From the NCBI RefSeq assembly GCF_030848805.1, contig NC_092366.1, positions 4,154,001-4,218,000 of the forward strand: a DNA stretch of 64,000 nucleotides. Direction: 5' to 3'. Of this stretch, positions 33,956 through 45,804 are shown piece after piece (position 1 is the first letter of the stretch; each line of letters begins with the position of its first letter). This DNA is from Temnothorax longispinosus (lineage: Eukaryota; Arthropoda; Insecta; Hymenoptera; Formicidae). The notes under the pieces are model-generated. The model was not told where the DNA came from, ran no database searches, and saw nothing but the letters and a program-made list of their open reading frames with translations. A program made the translations under genes and the position numbers.

Positions 33956-35930
33956 TTAACCCTGAATCTTTTCCTGCAGCAGCTTCTCAAGCTTGCGCAC
34001 GTCAATGGCGAATTTGCGAATGCCTTCGCTTAACTTATCGGTCGCCATTTGGTCTTCGTTTAAAAGCCATCTAAATTCGGCCTCGTCCAAGCTAATCTTT
34101 TGAAGGTCACACTTCTTCGCCGATTCCACACTCAGTACCTTGTGCACGGGCTCGTCGCTCTCCTCCAATTCTTCCAATAACTTAGGACTTATAGTAAGGA
34201 AATCACAGCCGGCGAGTTCCCTAATTTCACCTAATTATCAAAATATTTAAATCAAAAGAATAGCAACGTTAGCTGAATAATGATATTTATGTTATTTATA
34301 TATATTTATTTTTATCCCGTACTTTATAATCTATATTTAAATAATAATTTGTATCATAAAACTATAAAATATTATATATGAATCATGATACTTACCGACG
34401 TTTCTGAACGAGGCACCCATCACGACCGTTTTGTAATCAAACTTCTTATAATAATTGTAAATTTGCGTTACAGAAACAACGCCAGGGTCCTCCTTTGCTT
34501 TATAAGACTTTTTATCTGTATTTGCCACGTACCTAAACAAGATTCCTTATCTTTACGCTTGCACAAATTTATAAACAAATGAGATTGTGACACTCACCAG
34601 TCGAGAATTCGTCCAACGAACGGCGAAATGAGAGTAACTCCAGCCTCCGCGCAAGCAACGGCCTGACCAAAGGAGAACAGCAGCGTCAGATTGCAATGAA
34701 TTCCATATTCTTCCTCCAATTCTCTAAAAAAGATTTATCGATGATTAACGAGGCATGTTCATTAATTAAATATAGGATGCGTATTTTAATTTAATTTCTT
34801 ATTTACTTCGCCGCTTGGATGCCTTCCCAGGTCGACGCAAGCTTAATCAAGACGCGTTCCTTGCTCACTCCGAGCTCTTCGTACAGAGCGATCAATCTTT
34901 TCGCCTTCTCGATACTGGCTTCCTTATTGAAGGACAATCTGGCGTCCACTTCTGTGGAAACTCTCCCGGGTATTATATTTAAGATCTCTTTACCGAAGAA
35001 AACACAGGTGATATCGAGGGCTGCTTCAACTTGCTCGGCCAAAGTACTGAAAAAGAGAGAAGCTCTACGTTAAACAATATTTAAATTATCATGTATAATT
35101 TTTAATATTGTGCTTATTTAATCTTGACAACATCGCAAGAAGACTAATATAGATTTAACAGTATAAGTTAATCACGTCATAATAAATATACTTACGACCC
35201 GGACTGTTTGCCGCATTCCACGGCCTTCTCAATTAAATGAGCGTACTTCTTTTGATTAGCGGCAGCGAGAATCAACGAAGGATTCGTTGTTGCGTCTGTG
35301 GGCTTAAATTGCTCCATAGCTGTAAGAAGAATAATAATAATATAATACCGTTAATATAATGAACGTTAATATTAATGCTCATCATTTGCAATGTTCGTGA
35401 TTATTTCCATTTTATTTTATTTCGATTACTCTACATTTATATGTTCGTTATTATTTGACAATTAAACAATTTGTTCAATTGCTTTCGCTCGATACGCCTC
35501 TATCAAGGATAGGAGTGATAAATATTCTATTCTTAGAGGTCAACAAGCCGGGGTCGCGATATTTCGTATGTGCACTGATATCCGTGTCTTATTATCAGTT
35601 GCACAGATACGTAGATCTGTCCAACATCGTTCGATTTTTCGAACACGATCTATCGGAGGATATCCGCCGTGAAATTGCGATAACAATTTCTCAAATTCGA
35701 AAGGAATAAATTAAGCTCGCGTGTTACGTGTTAAAGTGAAGGCAAGAATGCGTTATCGTTAATCAAGTCATCGCGCGTTAATCAAATCAATACGCCGCGT
35801 TATCGTCACTACAACGAAGCGTGGACAACTCAGGCGTTAGAAAAACTCCTTTAGTTTCAAGATAGCGCATCAGCATATGCACGCGTGTATTATTAATGAG
35901 CTACTTTTAATCAAAATTACGTTGACAAAA

Positions 35931-35983
<53 letters not shown>

Positions 35984-36937
35984 GTTCTAAAAGTCGCGCA
36001 AGTTTTAATATTTAATAGTAGCAATATTTAATAATAGTGCGCCGGGATAACGAATGACGCTCGAGTTGGGCAACAAGATAAAAAAATATCCTAAAAGTTT
36101 TAATGTTTAAAAGTATAGTAATATTTAATAGTGTTTTTAATATTCAATAATAGCGCAAAGATAATGACGCACGAGTTGGACTGTAAGATAAAAAAATATC
36201 CTAAAAGTGGCGCAAGTTTTAATATTTTAATAGTATAAATGCCAAGATAATGAATGACGCTCGAGTTGACCAAGAAGATTAAAACAATTTCGGCGAATCG
36301 TACAATAAAACACAACAATAGCGATATTTTAAGATAATCGATCGGCACATCGATACTCTTCGTAACGATTGTGTGATCTTCTATTTTACATATATAAGCA
36401 CAATCGTGTATTGTTTCTATGACTGTTTCTTTCTTTCGGAACGAGAATTGTTAAATACATTAAAAACTAATAATTTCGAAAATAGAAATTATTATATCAC
36501 CCCTTCTTAGTAGACGCGATTATTTCATATCGCGTAAATGATATCAAAATATATATGTACAAGAAAACACGGATGAAGAAATCTCTCGTATATCTTCAAA
36601 AATAATCAAGTTGAAAGAAGAAAAAAAAAACGAAAACCTTGTAATCATTCATGGTTCGAACAAAATCACGTGGTTCGACGCGCTCGAGAAAAAAAGTGCA
36701 AGCGTAGCAAGACCCCCCCCTCTTTCCCCGACCCCCCGGCGCTTTGCCAACCCCCTCCCTTCCCGCCGACGTGACCGTCGTCGGCGGTCGGGTATCCGCC
36801 GTCGCCACCGAGATCGAATTCGAATTTCAACGGGTTTTACCTTGAAAGTCGCCGGTGTCGGCGACCACCGTGGTGAGGTCCTTCAGCTGGTTCAACGAGC
36901 TCATGATCTTCGTCTTCTTCGACTGAGGCTCGCTCAT
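33956..36937 (-). CDS. TALDO1: Transaldolase
   Basis: Six exons on the minus strand, 36937-36841, 35319-35196, 35046-34807, 34723-34598, 34532-34396 and 34230-33956, sum to exactly 333 codons (332 residues; human 337). All donors (GTAAAA, GTAAGT, GTAAAT, GTGAGT, GTAAGT) and phases agree. The signature DATTNPSL is at residues 41-48, and the Schiff-base lysine lies in VLIKLASTWEG at Lys142, the same number as in the human enzyme. Other conserved blocks are PGRVSTEVDARLSF, ISPFVGRILDW, NTDKKSY, NYYKKFDYKTVVMGASFRN and the C-terminal RWLLNEDQMATDKL. It transfers a dihydroxyacetone unit from sedoheptulose-7-phosphate to glyceraldehyde-3-phosphate in the non-oxidative pentose phosphate pathway (cytosol). 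Intron 1 is long (1.5 kb) and contains the AT repeat and a degenerate tandem array. The start at 36937 sits at the edge of a CpG island. Confidence 0.96.
35935..35979. repeat. (AT)n microsatellite
   Basis: A pure AT run of about 45 bases in transaldolase intron 1, directly before a degenerate tandem array. Confidence 0.9.
35985..36290. repeat. Degenerate ~100-bp tandem array (about three copies)
   Basis: Three diverged units each begin with ctaaaagt and contain taatatttaatag-like AT stretches, then a block like gataatgaatgacgctcgag (or a variant), and in copies 1 and 2 end in aagataaaaaaatatc. Located in transaldolase intron 1. Confidence 0.65.
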
Positions 36938-38287
36938 GGTCGCCGTAGGTATTTATGCTCGCGCGCGCCTCGAAGATGAGAAACTGAACTTTCGGGTGTC
37001 TCACTCGCGCGGGTGCTCCGTAAGCACTGATATCTCATCGTGTGTCGTATGACGACTCCGTCGTACGCGGCGATTGGCCGTTCGATAGAGAGTTTCCGGA
37101 GCGGGTTCCGAAAGACTCGCGCCACCGACACGTTCAATCGGCACGCTCGGGGGAAAGGGTCTCGTCGAATGACGTCGAATGAAATCCGCGATTCCGCGGC
37201 CGAACCTCGGCGATAGGCCGCGGCCAACCGCTCGGCAAACTCGCGCGAAAGTCAAGAGTGCGCGCGCGATACGAAGCGATTGTTAAACCCGGAACTTGAG
37301 ATAAAATAAAAAACAGCAATTGTTCGATTATAACCGATTTGCACGAACGCGAAAATAAATGACAAACTCCACAAGCGTCCCATTAGTGTAACTGAATTCG
37401 ATTGATAAGTCAATTAAAAAAAATTGATCTAGTTATGTGATCGTAAAGTATCGTAAAATAATTATTAAAATATAAAAAAATAGCGTTAAAGTATTTTGAA
37501 TGTGACGTGAAACTTAACGGCATAATTTCACCAGACATTTTTTAGATTTTATCTTCATACGGTAGTTGGAAGTATAGTTTTATTGATTTATTTTATAGTT
37601 TTATATTTATTTACCTCGTGATTACTTAGCAAATATTTTAAAAGTTGGAAGAAGCTTGTTTTCTGGAAAAAAAGATACTGTTTTATACGAGGAAATTCTC
37701 ATAAAAACTGTATTTATTAAAATCTATTTAAATTAAGTACATAGTGCGAGTATAGTTACTTACTGGCCTATAAATACATTTTTGATCAAACGTACAGAAA
37801 TGCGTCTTGAAGCTATATAAAAATAAATTCGAATAGTGTCATCGTGTTTCTATCTATAACGAACAGGTAAAACTATTACGGTGCGTAATTTCGTTTTATC
37901 TCTATATGTTACGTTTAACATGTTACTATTCTTAACTTCTTGATTTCGAGATTATCACAAGGTAATTCAGAATCAGAGTCGGATATAAGAACACGATTGC
38001 GCTTCGTGATTCTTTCGTATGTACAACGTAACGATTCTCTCGTACCTTTTCAGAAGACTCATGACCGATTATTTTTTTCAAAAATAGCATTTGCTAGATC
38101 TCTATAAATATAATTTCTTTCTATTTGAATGCATTAATCGTTTTCATTAATGCATTTAAATTGCTTCTACTTTTGATAAGTATTTAAAAGTCCGTATCAA
38201 TTTAATATATTAGTCAATAAGAATTTGAGGAAAACTTATGAAATCGAGTATTACTTCGTTGAAAATAATCTCGTACTTCCCCTACTA
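36938..38287. other. Transaldolase promoter island and Ugalt 3' flank
   Basis: About 36938-37300 is CpG-rich and borders the transaldolase start codon, so it is the likely promoter. The rest (37300-38287) is AT-rich, with several TTTATT motifs near 37580-37610 (AATAAA on the minus strand) that could end the Ugalt transcript, and a small palindrome atgcattaa...ttaatgcat at 38129-38156. No coding exon seen. Confidence 0.5.
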
Positions 38288-39628
38288 TCAGACTTTCTCA
38301 GCGGACGTATGCTTATCGAGGGCCGCGGGTTTCGGCTGATGGCTGTAGAGGAAAATCGAACAGATGACGAGGAACGCGCCCAGAGTAAACTGGAACGACA
38401 GATGAAAGTCGAACAGATAAATGGAAGCTATGCAGGAAATTATGATAGCCAGGGACGTGGCGAATCCTTTCAGTATGTTGTCAGCGTATTTGACTACCAT
38501 GGCTACGATCAGTCCACCACCCGCTTGCAGGACCACCAGGTAGCAAATGAACAGGTCGTAGCCGAAGAAGAAGCCCTGCTTGCGCATGACATTACCGTCG
38601 TGTAGAAAACATGTGCCTAGGCCGAACGGTATGGACAACACGCTCAGTTGCACGTTTCGCATCCACACGGAAATGTCAGAGCCCTTGAGTATCTTCTCGA
38701 AGTAAATTCCCGCGAAGCCAGACAGGAAACACGCGCTTAAAGCGGCGGAAAAACCCAGCCAATGGTTTTGTTCGATGCCCGAGGGTAACGGCGCTTTCAC
38801 ACTTTGCGCCAATTGTACCAGGACCACTCCGACGACCAAGAGCACGAGAGCACCCCACTGGGTAGAGTGTAAAGATCTACGTAATATCGTCACTGCGAAG
38901 AAGGCCGTCGTCAAAATTTTCAACTGATAGGTCACCTGAAGAATATAACATTCATTTCAAATACTGTGTCGTTATAAAGTTGTTGTACATTAATCAATAT
39001 CTGTTAATTTGTGCTAATTGGTATTCTTCTGCATTTTTCAGAACGAGACAAAACATTTAGCAAGACTGTCTTACCTGATGTGTGGCTGCATCCAAATTGG
39101 ATGCAGAAACATAAAGTAAATTGTTCTGAATAATGTACAGAAGGGATGGCACACAAACTTTCAAGGTGTCGATAGGTTGCTTCACGATTGTCATATGTAA
39201 TGCTTTGTAAAATTTCTCAAAGCTTCCCTCTTCGATATATACTAGTACAAGGCAGGTAAGCAACTTGACTGCTTCAGCCATCACAACAGCTAGGAAATAA
39301 AAGTGATATTGTTATCTTTATTACATTGAATGTAATAAAGATTTTCTGTGTTAAGATACTGACGATATTAGTAATACTGATTGTATTATTTGTAACGCAG
39401 TTTATATTTACCGGTGGAAGAGAGGAACATATCCCCTGCTCTGGTACGGGAATATCGCATGCTGAGGCCAACCATGGCATTTTGAAGCGTGAGAGTAACC
39501 AAGCTCACGTACTTCAATGTTTGTCCAGTTCCTGTAACGTACACATGTATGTCAGAGCGTCGTTCATAAATATTCATTACGGTATACATAATATTAATTA
39601 TATACTGACTTTGCGAAGTCTTGTTCAT
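38288..39628 (-). CDS. Ugalt: UDP-galactose / UDP-N-acetylglucosamine transporter (SLC35A2/A3 type)
   Basis: Four exons on the minus strand, 39628-39610, 39531-39412, 39289-39075 and 38935-38288, encode 333 residues. The short first exon (MNKTSQ) uses a less usual donor, GTCAGT, and joins in phase 1; the other junctions are AAATATAAAC-side GTAAAT and GTAAGA. The sequence follows the nucleotide-sugar transporter pattern: LKYVSLVTLTLQN, MRYSRTRAGD, SSTAVVMAEAVKLLTCL, NNLLYVSASNLDAATHQ, VTYQLKILTTA, SGFAGIYFEKILKG and KYADNILKGFATSLAIIISC, with about ten hydrophobic segments. It is a Golgi/ER membrane antiporter that imports UDP-sugars in exchange for UMP for glycan synthesis. It is closest in my memory to Drosophila Ugalt; A2 and A3 subfamilies cannot be separated with certainty by eye. 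It is divergent from ZMAT2. Confidence 0.94.
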
Positions 39629-40609
39629 GTTGGTAAGGTCCGTTGAACTTCTTTAAGATAACTTGTAGTAGGTATTGTTTCATAAGCTACATTTTTCCTA
39701 GAATCATAAGAAGTGCATGTTAATTTTCCATTTAAAAAATATTTCATTATCTTTCTTTCCTCTGCCTGTCACATACGTATAACGGTCAGTTTCTAGTCTA
39801 AAGCCATGAATAGAAGAAAGAAAAATGTGTAATACATCTAGGTATAGAATATTAACTACTTTTGAGCTATAAAATTAATTGGCAAGAATGAAAGTGATGA
39901 TAAACAATTATGTGATTCATAATCTGCAGAAGAAAACTGATAAGAGACAACAGAGTATTTCGCAATATAGGGGTGTCACATATGTTTCACAACACAGAAT
40001 GTTGTCGTCAGTTTACAAAATACATTATCGGATAAAGATAATTAAAATAGAAATTATTTTTTAATTATACACTGCATTTATTTGTATACATGTCATATTG
40101 ACATTTGGCACTGTGACAACCAGTCGTGCGAGTTTTGACAAACTAGTCGAAAAATCAAGAGGATCGTCTTGAAGGATCCAGTAAGGAAATGTTAAAAAGC
40201 TATAACGCGTAAAGTGGAGCAGCTGATTAGCTTTCGAAATAATACTTATCAAAGGTATGCACCTTTCCCGGAATTTTTGTACACGTTGAACTGACACGTT
40301 GAACATTCGTACTTCTCAAGAATGCCTAGTTATTTTCCTGTCGACGTCACCGTCGATTGGCCTTGCCCTCGTTGTTTCCTGTTTCATTCCCTAACCTATT
40401 CGAAACTATTCTTCGAGCTCAAGGAGAATAATCGACTGTGATTGGTCAATTTCTTAATCAACGGTTACGGCTATTATAAACCAACCCTAAAAATCGAGCA
40501 ACGCGATTGGTCGAAATCTTATAGCGAATTTGGGCGCTTGCACTAGTGCACACTGAGTGCGCACTAAAGGCCATTGCACGTAACAAAGTTTTAGTCATAA
40601 TCGTAAAGC

Positions 40610-40772
40610 CCCGGACACACAAATCGACGTAAGACGTAAATCGTAAGGAAATCCACTAATCAGAGTCGACTATTCCCCTCTTCTTCCCTCTTAAAGAGGG
40701 GAATAGTCGACTCTGATTGGTGGATTTTCTTACGATTTACGTCTTACGTCTTCCGTCGATTTGTGTGTGAAG
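40610..40772. repeat. Inner palindrome A
   Basis: Arms of about 75 bp (ggacacacaaatcgacgtaa... and its mirror) meet at a centre rich in cttccctctt. Both arms contain an ATTGG/CCAAT-like motif in the cagagtcgac segment region. No ORF. Confidence 0.85.
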
Positions 40773-40776
40773 GCCT

Positions 40777-40870
40777 TAAGGCCGTAAGAAAATAGACCAA
40801 TCACAGTCGATTATTCTCCTCGAGCTCGAAGAATAATCGAGTGTGATTGGTCTATTTTCTTACGGCCTTA
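40777..40870. repeat. Inner palindrome B
   Basis: Arms ttaaggccgtaagaaaatag (left) and ctattttcttacggcctta (right) continue through accaatcaca and its mirror, with only a few central bases unpaired. It abuts palindrome A and shares the accaatca/gattggt motif with it. Confidence 0.85.
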
Positions 40871-40882
40871 CGATTATGACTA

Positions 40883-41119
40883 AGAGCCACCGCACAAGAC
40901 TCTCGTATGGTCACGTAGCGTAACGTAACGTGAGTCAACGCACAAAAAACGTATCGGTTAGCGCCTCCGCACAAGCTCTCGTATGGTAACGTAACGTAGA
41001 TCAACGCACAAGAAACGTATAATATAACGCCGTAACGGCCGTAACCAATACGTTTCTTGTGCGTTGGCTCACGTTATGTTACGCTACGTGACCATACGAG
41101 AGTCTTGTGCGGTGGCTCT
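40883..41119. repeat. Inner palindrome C with a duplicated left arm
   Basis: The left arm agagccaccgcacaagactc... is mirrored at 41050-41119. A diverged direct copy of the left arm (cctccgcacaagctctcgta...) follows at about 40962-41020, so the structure has two left arms and one right arm. Confidence 0.8.
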
Positions 41120-41197
41120 ACTTTGTTACGTGCAATGGCCTTAAGGCTTGTTCTTAATCAATTTTATTATATTTACAGATCATCTTAAATACTTCTT

Positions 41198-41349
41198 AAG
41201 GTGAAATTTCATGGGCAGTGAAAAGTAGCAGCAGATCGTACTGATTGGCTACAAAATAGAGAAGTTCTAGGAACTCGAGAACTTCTCTATTTTATAGCCA
41301 ATCAGTACAATCTGCTGCTGCTTTTCACTGCCCATGAAATTTCACCTTT
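41198..41349. repeat. Palindromic MITE-like element, ~152 bp
   Basis: The left arm taaggtgaaatttcatgggc is mirrored at the right end. The ~70-bp arms include gattggct/agccaatc, a CCAAT-type motif, and the loop is minimal. No coding content. Confidence 0.85.
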
Positions 41350-41608
41350 AATCTATAAAATGATTTGTACATACAGCATCCACATAGATATTACAGATCC
41401 ATATAGATATTACAGATTGTTTTATCGGCTAAAAAATTTTTAAATGTGTACTTAAGCGACTTTAAATATAAGACAAATCAACAAATCAACGTAGCGTGTT
41501 GATAAGACGACACTCAACAGTTGTATCTGCTGAACGCGGCCAATAAAAAATCAAAATCCACTATGTACATACAGAGGCCCGATTCTCTAACGACAAAAAC
41601 GTATGCGT

Positions 41609-41690
41609 AAACTCTGTTCTAACAGAAAAGCTGCAAGCTTATTGGCTAAAAATTGCAGCCTTTCTGTTAGAACAGAGTTTGCGAGCGAGC
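41609..41690. repeat. Palindrome, ~82 bp
   Basis: Arms aaactctgttctaacagaaa and mirror around a centre with cttattggctaaa. It abuts the next palindrome. Confidence 0.8.
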
Positions 41691-41765
41691 AGCAACCAAT
41701 CAGCGAGGCGAAATTTTCTACGCCACTGCTGATATCACTTCGCTGATTGGGTTGCTGCTCGCTGC
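41691..41765. repeat. Palindrome, ~75 bp, immediately upstream of ZMAT2
   Basis: The left arm gcgagcgagcagcaaccaat and the mirrored right arm cgctgattgggttgctgctc contain CCAAT in both orientations. It ends about 180 bp before the ZMAT2 start codon. Confidence 0.8.
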
Positions 41766-41942
41766 TTGACGCTTGAAGCGTCCTGTCTGAATCCAGCTTT
41801 ACGTGGTATTCGAGTATAGTTGGTGTATCTCTCTATAGTTTGAGTCACAGAAGTGGAAAGGAACATATTTTTGTTAACCTCACATTTTATATCAAATATT
41901 TTATTATTGTGACTATTGTGAGAGAAGAAAAATATAGCAAAC

Positions 41943-43183
41943 ATGTCTATGGTGATTACTTATAGTTTTATGTCACATAACCGATAATATTACATTTCGA
42001 TTGTTTAATATATAATCTTCTTACATCTCAATTCTTAACTTTTATATTTTATTTTAACCTCCATAATTCGTTATTAATATTTAGTACAATTTTACGTTTC
42101 TGAAATTACTTAATTAAACATCAGAAATGTGATAGAAATAAGAATGCATCAAGAAATGTATGGAATAGTACATAATTACGTTGTCATTAGTATTAATATA
42201 TTAATCATTGTTATGTAATTTTTTTTTCATAGCGACCTGATGATCACCGAAGGAAATGGAACCGCGAGGAATATGAGAGGATAGCACTTCAAAGACTCCA
42301 AGATGAGATTGCGGAGGAAGACTTAGGGATTCCCAAGCAGCCAGCAGTTAAAAGGGAATTGTTGAAGCAAAGAGATTACAAAGTTGATCTCGAATCTAAA
42401 CTAGGAAAGAGTGTGGTCATCAATAAAAATACGCCCTCGTCGCAAACCGGAGGGTAAAATTCAGTTTCCCAGTTATCTTCTAAAGAATACAAAATACACA
42501 ACACGTGTATAATTATATTAATAAATAGCATATAAAATAATTAGATAGTGTACAATAAAATTGTTCTATATATTCTATTTTTACGCAAAAAATCTCTAAT
42601 TGATTAGACTAATGACTAATTGTTATATATTTTTTTTCATAGGTACTACTGCAATGTTTGCGACTGTGTTGTCAAAGATTCAATCAATTTCTTGGACCAT
42701 ATCAATGGGACAAAACGTAAGTTTGAATATTTCAAAAATTATAATAGAATATATAATGAATTATAATAAAATATTTTTATTTTAATTATTACTTTTAATT
42801 TTGTTCATCAGATCAACGTAATCTGGGCATGTCCATGAAGATAGAGCGATCTTCATTGGAGCAAGTTAAGGCCAGATTTGCGCAAAACAAAAAGAAGCTC
42901 GAGGAAAAAAAGAAAGATTATGATTTGGAGCAACGAGTAAAAGAACTGAAGGAAGAGGTTTGTTTTTTTTCCCTCTAAGATCGTGTTTTAAGCTTTTTTC
43001 CGTTCAATTTATTAACAAAGTTATTTCTATTATCTATAGGAAGAAAAAATCAAAGAGTACAGAAAGGAGAAGCGAAAGGATAAAAAGAGAAAGATTGAGG
43101 AACTCAACGAGGATGATGCAGGACCTTCCGACGAGATGGCCGCGATCATGGGATTCTCTGGATTTGGCTCGAAAAAAAAGTGA
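41943..43183 (+). CDS. ZMAT2: Zinc finger matrin-type protein 2 (Snu23)
   Basis: Five exons, 41943-41951, 42233-42453, 42643-42716, 42812-42957 and 43040-43183, encode 197 residues (human 199). The first exon is only three codons (MSM, donor gtgatt, phase 0), inferred because exon 2 opens RPDDHRRKW in frame and lacks a start. Core matches to the family are PVKREL-like AVKRELLKQRDYKVDLESKLGK, then a U1-type C2H2 finger, YYCNVC...DHINGTKH with spacing C-x2-C-x12-H-x5-H (about residues 79-100), then NLGMSM, a long Lys/Glu helix, and the conserved end DEMAAIMGFSGFGSKKK. It is the orthologue of yeast Snu23, a B-complex spliceosome protein in the nucleus that acts near the 5' splice site before activation. 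Only the tiny first exon is uncertain. Confidence 0.92.
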
Positions 43184-45804
43184 TTTTGACAAAGAAAATA
43201 TTGTTTCTTTGACGAAGATCGTGGCTGATACGATCTGAAGACTTAATAGAAACGAATAAGTGTGATGAACAGTCTTAATTCCAACTATAATTGGAATTCA
43301 AGGGGGCAATTTGTGAATATATGTTTATGGTATATTTTTCATTTTTCTATCATTGTTACAAGAGTTTCGTATTTTAAAGCGAGAAAGAAAACTCAATTGC
43401 AAATCCGATCAACGTGATCATAACAGATCACATGAGCTTAAATGTTAACTTAAGTAAGATTAATTAAAATTAATTAAGATTATTTGATTACAAATTCATA
43501 ATGTAAATAATTTAAGTACATTTTTGAAATAACTCTATAATATTTTTGACGAGTTTTTTCACTGCGAAAGTGCAGGACTTTATGATTAGCTAATGCCGAA
43601 AGAAAATGTGTCGTGCGTGTAGAAATAAATTTACGAATTACTGCACATAAAATTTAACAACCGATATTTTCCTTATTATCCTATTTAAATCGCGTGTCAT
43701 TATCTTGATGCTTTTACAGAAAACTTTTGGTGGATATTTTTTGTTTGTTTTAATTCCGTTGATAAAAATAGTCATATCAGGTTGAAAAGAATACGACCGA
43801 ATGTTTATTAATATTCTTGTCGTGATCAGTCTATTTATAGTGTTTTACCGATAAATTTTCTGCGTGTGTAATGAACGTACTACACTGATAGAGCATTAAA
43901 TCAAGACTGAGGAAAAGTTAGTTAAAGAAACTTTATGCGTCTTGTTTCAACAACCCAACACAATTATACAATAAACTAAGAACAGTCAGTATTTATATAT
44001 CAATTGAATTATTTCCTTCGCAAATGTAGAAACACTTCTGTTGCGCATTGCAGTATATAATTTCTACTACTCGATTCGAAATCAAGATTTTATTAGCTAA
44101 TATAGGTACCGTAAGACTTTGTATCGATTATAATATAAGTTTTATAATATGTGCTACGCTATGGTCAGTCCCGCAGGAAGCACATAGGCAATCCATGCAT
44201 GTTCCAAGTCCTGTGGAACGAAAGTAGTGGATTCTTTCTCCTTTTTCTTCAGTATATTTTATATTTCCCTTCCGCGGACTCTTTCTTTCTTGAGAGACCC
44301 TCTCGCGAGCAAGATAGGAGGGAGAAGATCTCCATGGTAGTCATAGTACTCGTCTCCCACTACGCGGAGGATCAGGATCTACCAGCGGGGCCCACGTCGG
44401 GGGCCAGATTCCGGGACCGGAGCGACGGCGCAGTGCCGGTTGATGTGCAGTCGACGTAGCTCTCACGCGGTGCTCTCTCGCGGCGACGGCAATCCGTCAG
44501 CCCGTTATTCGAAAGTCCGCGGAAGCCGCGCGTGTCGGAGTCGCGCGTCGTGCCTCAGTCGCTCGCACGTGACTTGCGTGAAGTGACGTGACGTGACGCG
44601 CGAGCCATCGCACGTGCCACCGGAGGTGTCGTACATTCCGCGCGCGTTCGCCCTTTACGCGCCCTTACAGTATTTTCCGTAAATTGGACTTAAGATGGAC
44701 ACGTTTCCTCAGGAGAGATGAAAAAATTAGTGAACAATTTTTTGTTGGAAAAATAAGACAAATGTGTTGTTTTTTCGGAAAAGAAAATATACTTGGAAGA
44801 AGTGAAGGAACAAAGAAGAATGGCTTAGTGTTTGGCGAGGATAGTTTTGGAGAAAAGAAGAAGTGATTGTCAAATGAATGGTACATAATGAATAAATAAA
44901 TATAAAACAAACGTTACACACTTTAATATTGAAGATAGACACATTCTGACAAAAGTTGAATTAATTTTTTGAAAAAAGAACAAGTCCGCTGTGGAAGGAT
45001 AATTTCTATCTGGAAAGAGATTGGGACTGATCGGTTCATTGAAGATAGATTCGTATTGAGAGTTAACTCTTCAAGAGAAAAATTCCCGAAGAAGGACTCT
45101 ACCCGCAAATAAAAGAAATACGAATTGAATGATTGAAGCAAATCTCAGCATCCAGAATAATTATTTTCTCATGAAAAGTTTGGAATGACCATTTAAAAAA
45201 AGAGATCGAATCAGACATATTGCTACATAAAGAAGAAGAAAGCGAAATATTTAGATAAAGAAATTTTAATATTAATTTATTCTTTTTTATGAGTCTCTCT
45301 AAACACTTATATAAACTTTCCGGAGCAGCTTCTATATAGCCAAATCTTGAACGGTCATCTTCACTTCTTCGTAAATACATTTTTATTGACTGTACGAGAA
45401 GGGCATTCTTAATATCTCTCCACGAGAAGTTTTCAACATTCTGTTAATTACCGCTAATTGTTATTATTACTGTCACGAATAAGTTAGAGTAGCTTCACGA
45501 AAGAAACGCCTGACGATACGCCGCTCTACCTGGTGCCTGGGATTTTACTACCATCGTCAACCACGAAGGATCTCTCGCTCCCGTCTCCATATAATTATAA
45601 CCAATTATATTAATCAGTGCCGGCTAATGTACGTTCGCGAAAAATGCGACAGGCAGCCACGGCGAATCTATCGGACTTGACACGGAATTCAACGGATTGA
45701 TGGACATCGACGGCGGTTTTACGAGCGTCTCGATCACGATTCGTGAGCACCGTAGCGTGGCATTCGTTTCAAGTTGAAGAGCGAGACGTCGAAGGAGAAC
45801 GACG
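43184..45804. other. Intergenic: ZMAT2 3' flank and leader of the gene starting at 45805
   Basis: AATAAA near 43624 could be a ZMAT2 polyadenylation signal. The block 44440-44660 is CpG-rich. The remainder is AT-rich or purine-rich (44700-44880) and shows no convincing coding exon. The bases just before 45805 (about 45600-45804) are GC-richer and look like 5' UTR. Confidence 0.4.
44440..44660 (+). promoter_or_regulatory. CpG-rich block with a triple TGACG motif
   Basis: A CpG island containing tgacgtgacgtgacg at 44584-44598, i.e. three overlapping CREB/ATF-type half sites, plus several cacgtg-like sites. It is probably a promoter for a plus-strand transcript whose first coding exon may be at 45805. 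Confidence 0.4.

Larger units (their letters stand above)
40567..41142. repeat. Outer palindrome of a nested set (576 bp)
   Basis: The outermost arms, aaggccattgcacgtaacaa at 40567 and its exact mirror ending at 41142, enclose several smaller palindromes. Inside the left arm, agtcataatcgtaa (about 40592) is mirrored at about 40867-40880. The inner repeats read as insertions into, or successive duplications of, one foldback family. Confidence 0.85.
39629..41942. other. Divergent Ugalt-ZMAT2 intergenic region filled with foldback repeats
   Basis: Bases 39629-40560 are AT-rich and hold the Ugalt leader and promoter side, with no coding exon. Bases 40567-41765 are almost entirely inverted repeats (listed separately). 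The last ~180 bases before 41943 would be the ZMAT2 leader. Confidence 0.6.

Noticed and set aside
36611..36979. 122-codon plus ORF over transaldolase exon 1
   Set aside because: Antisense shadow of transaldolase exon 1 and its CpG-rich flank.
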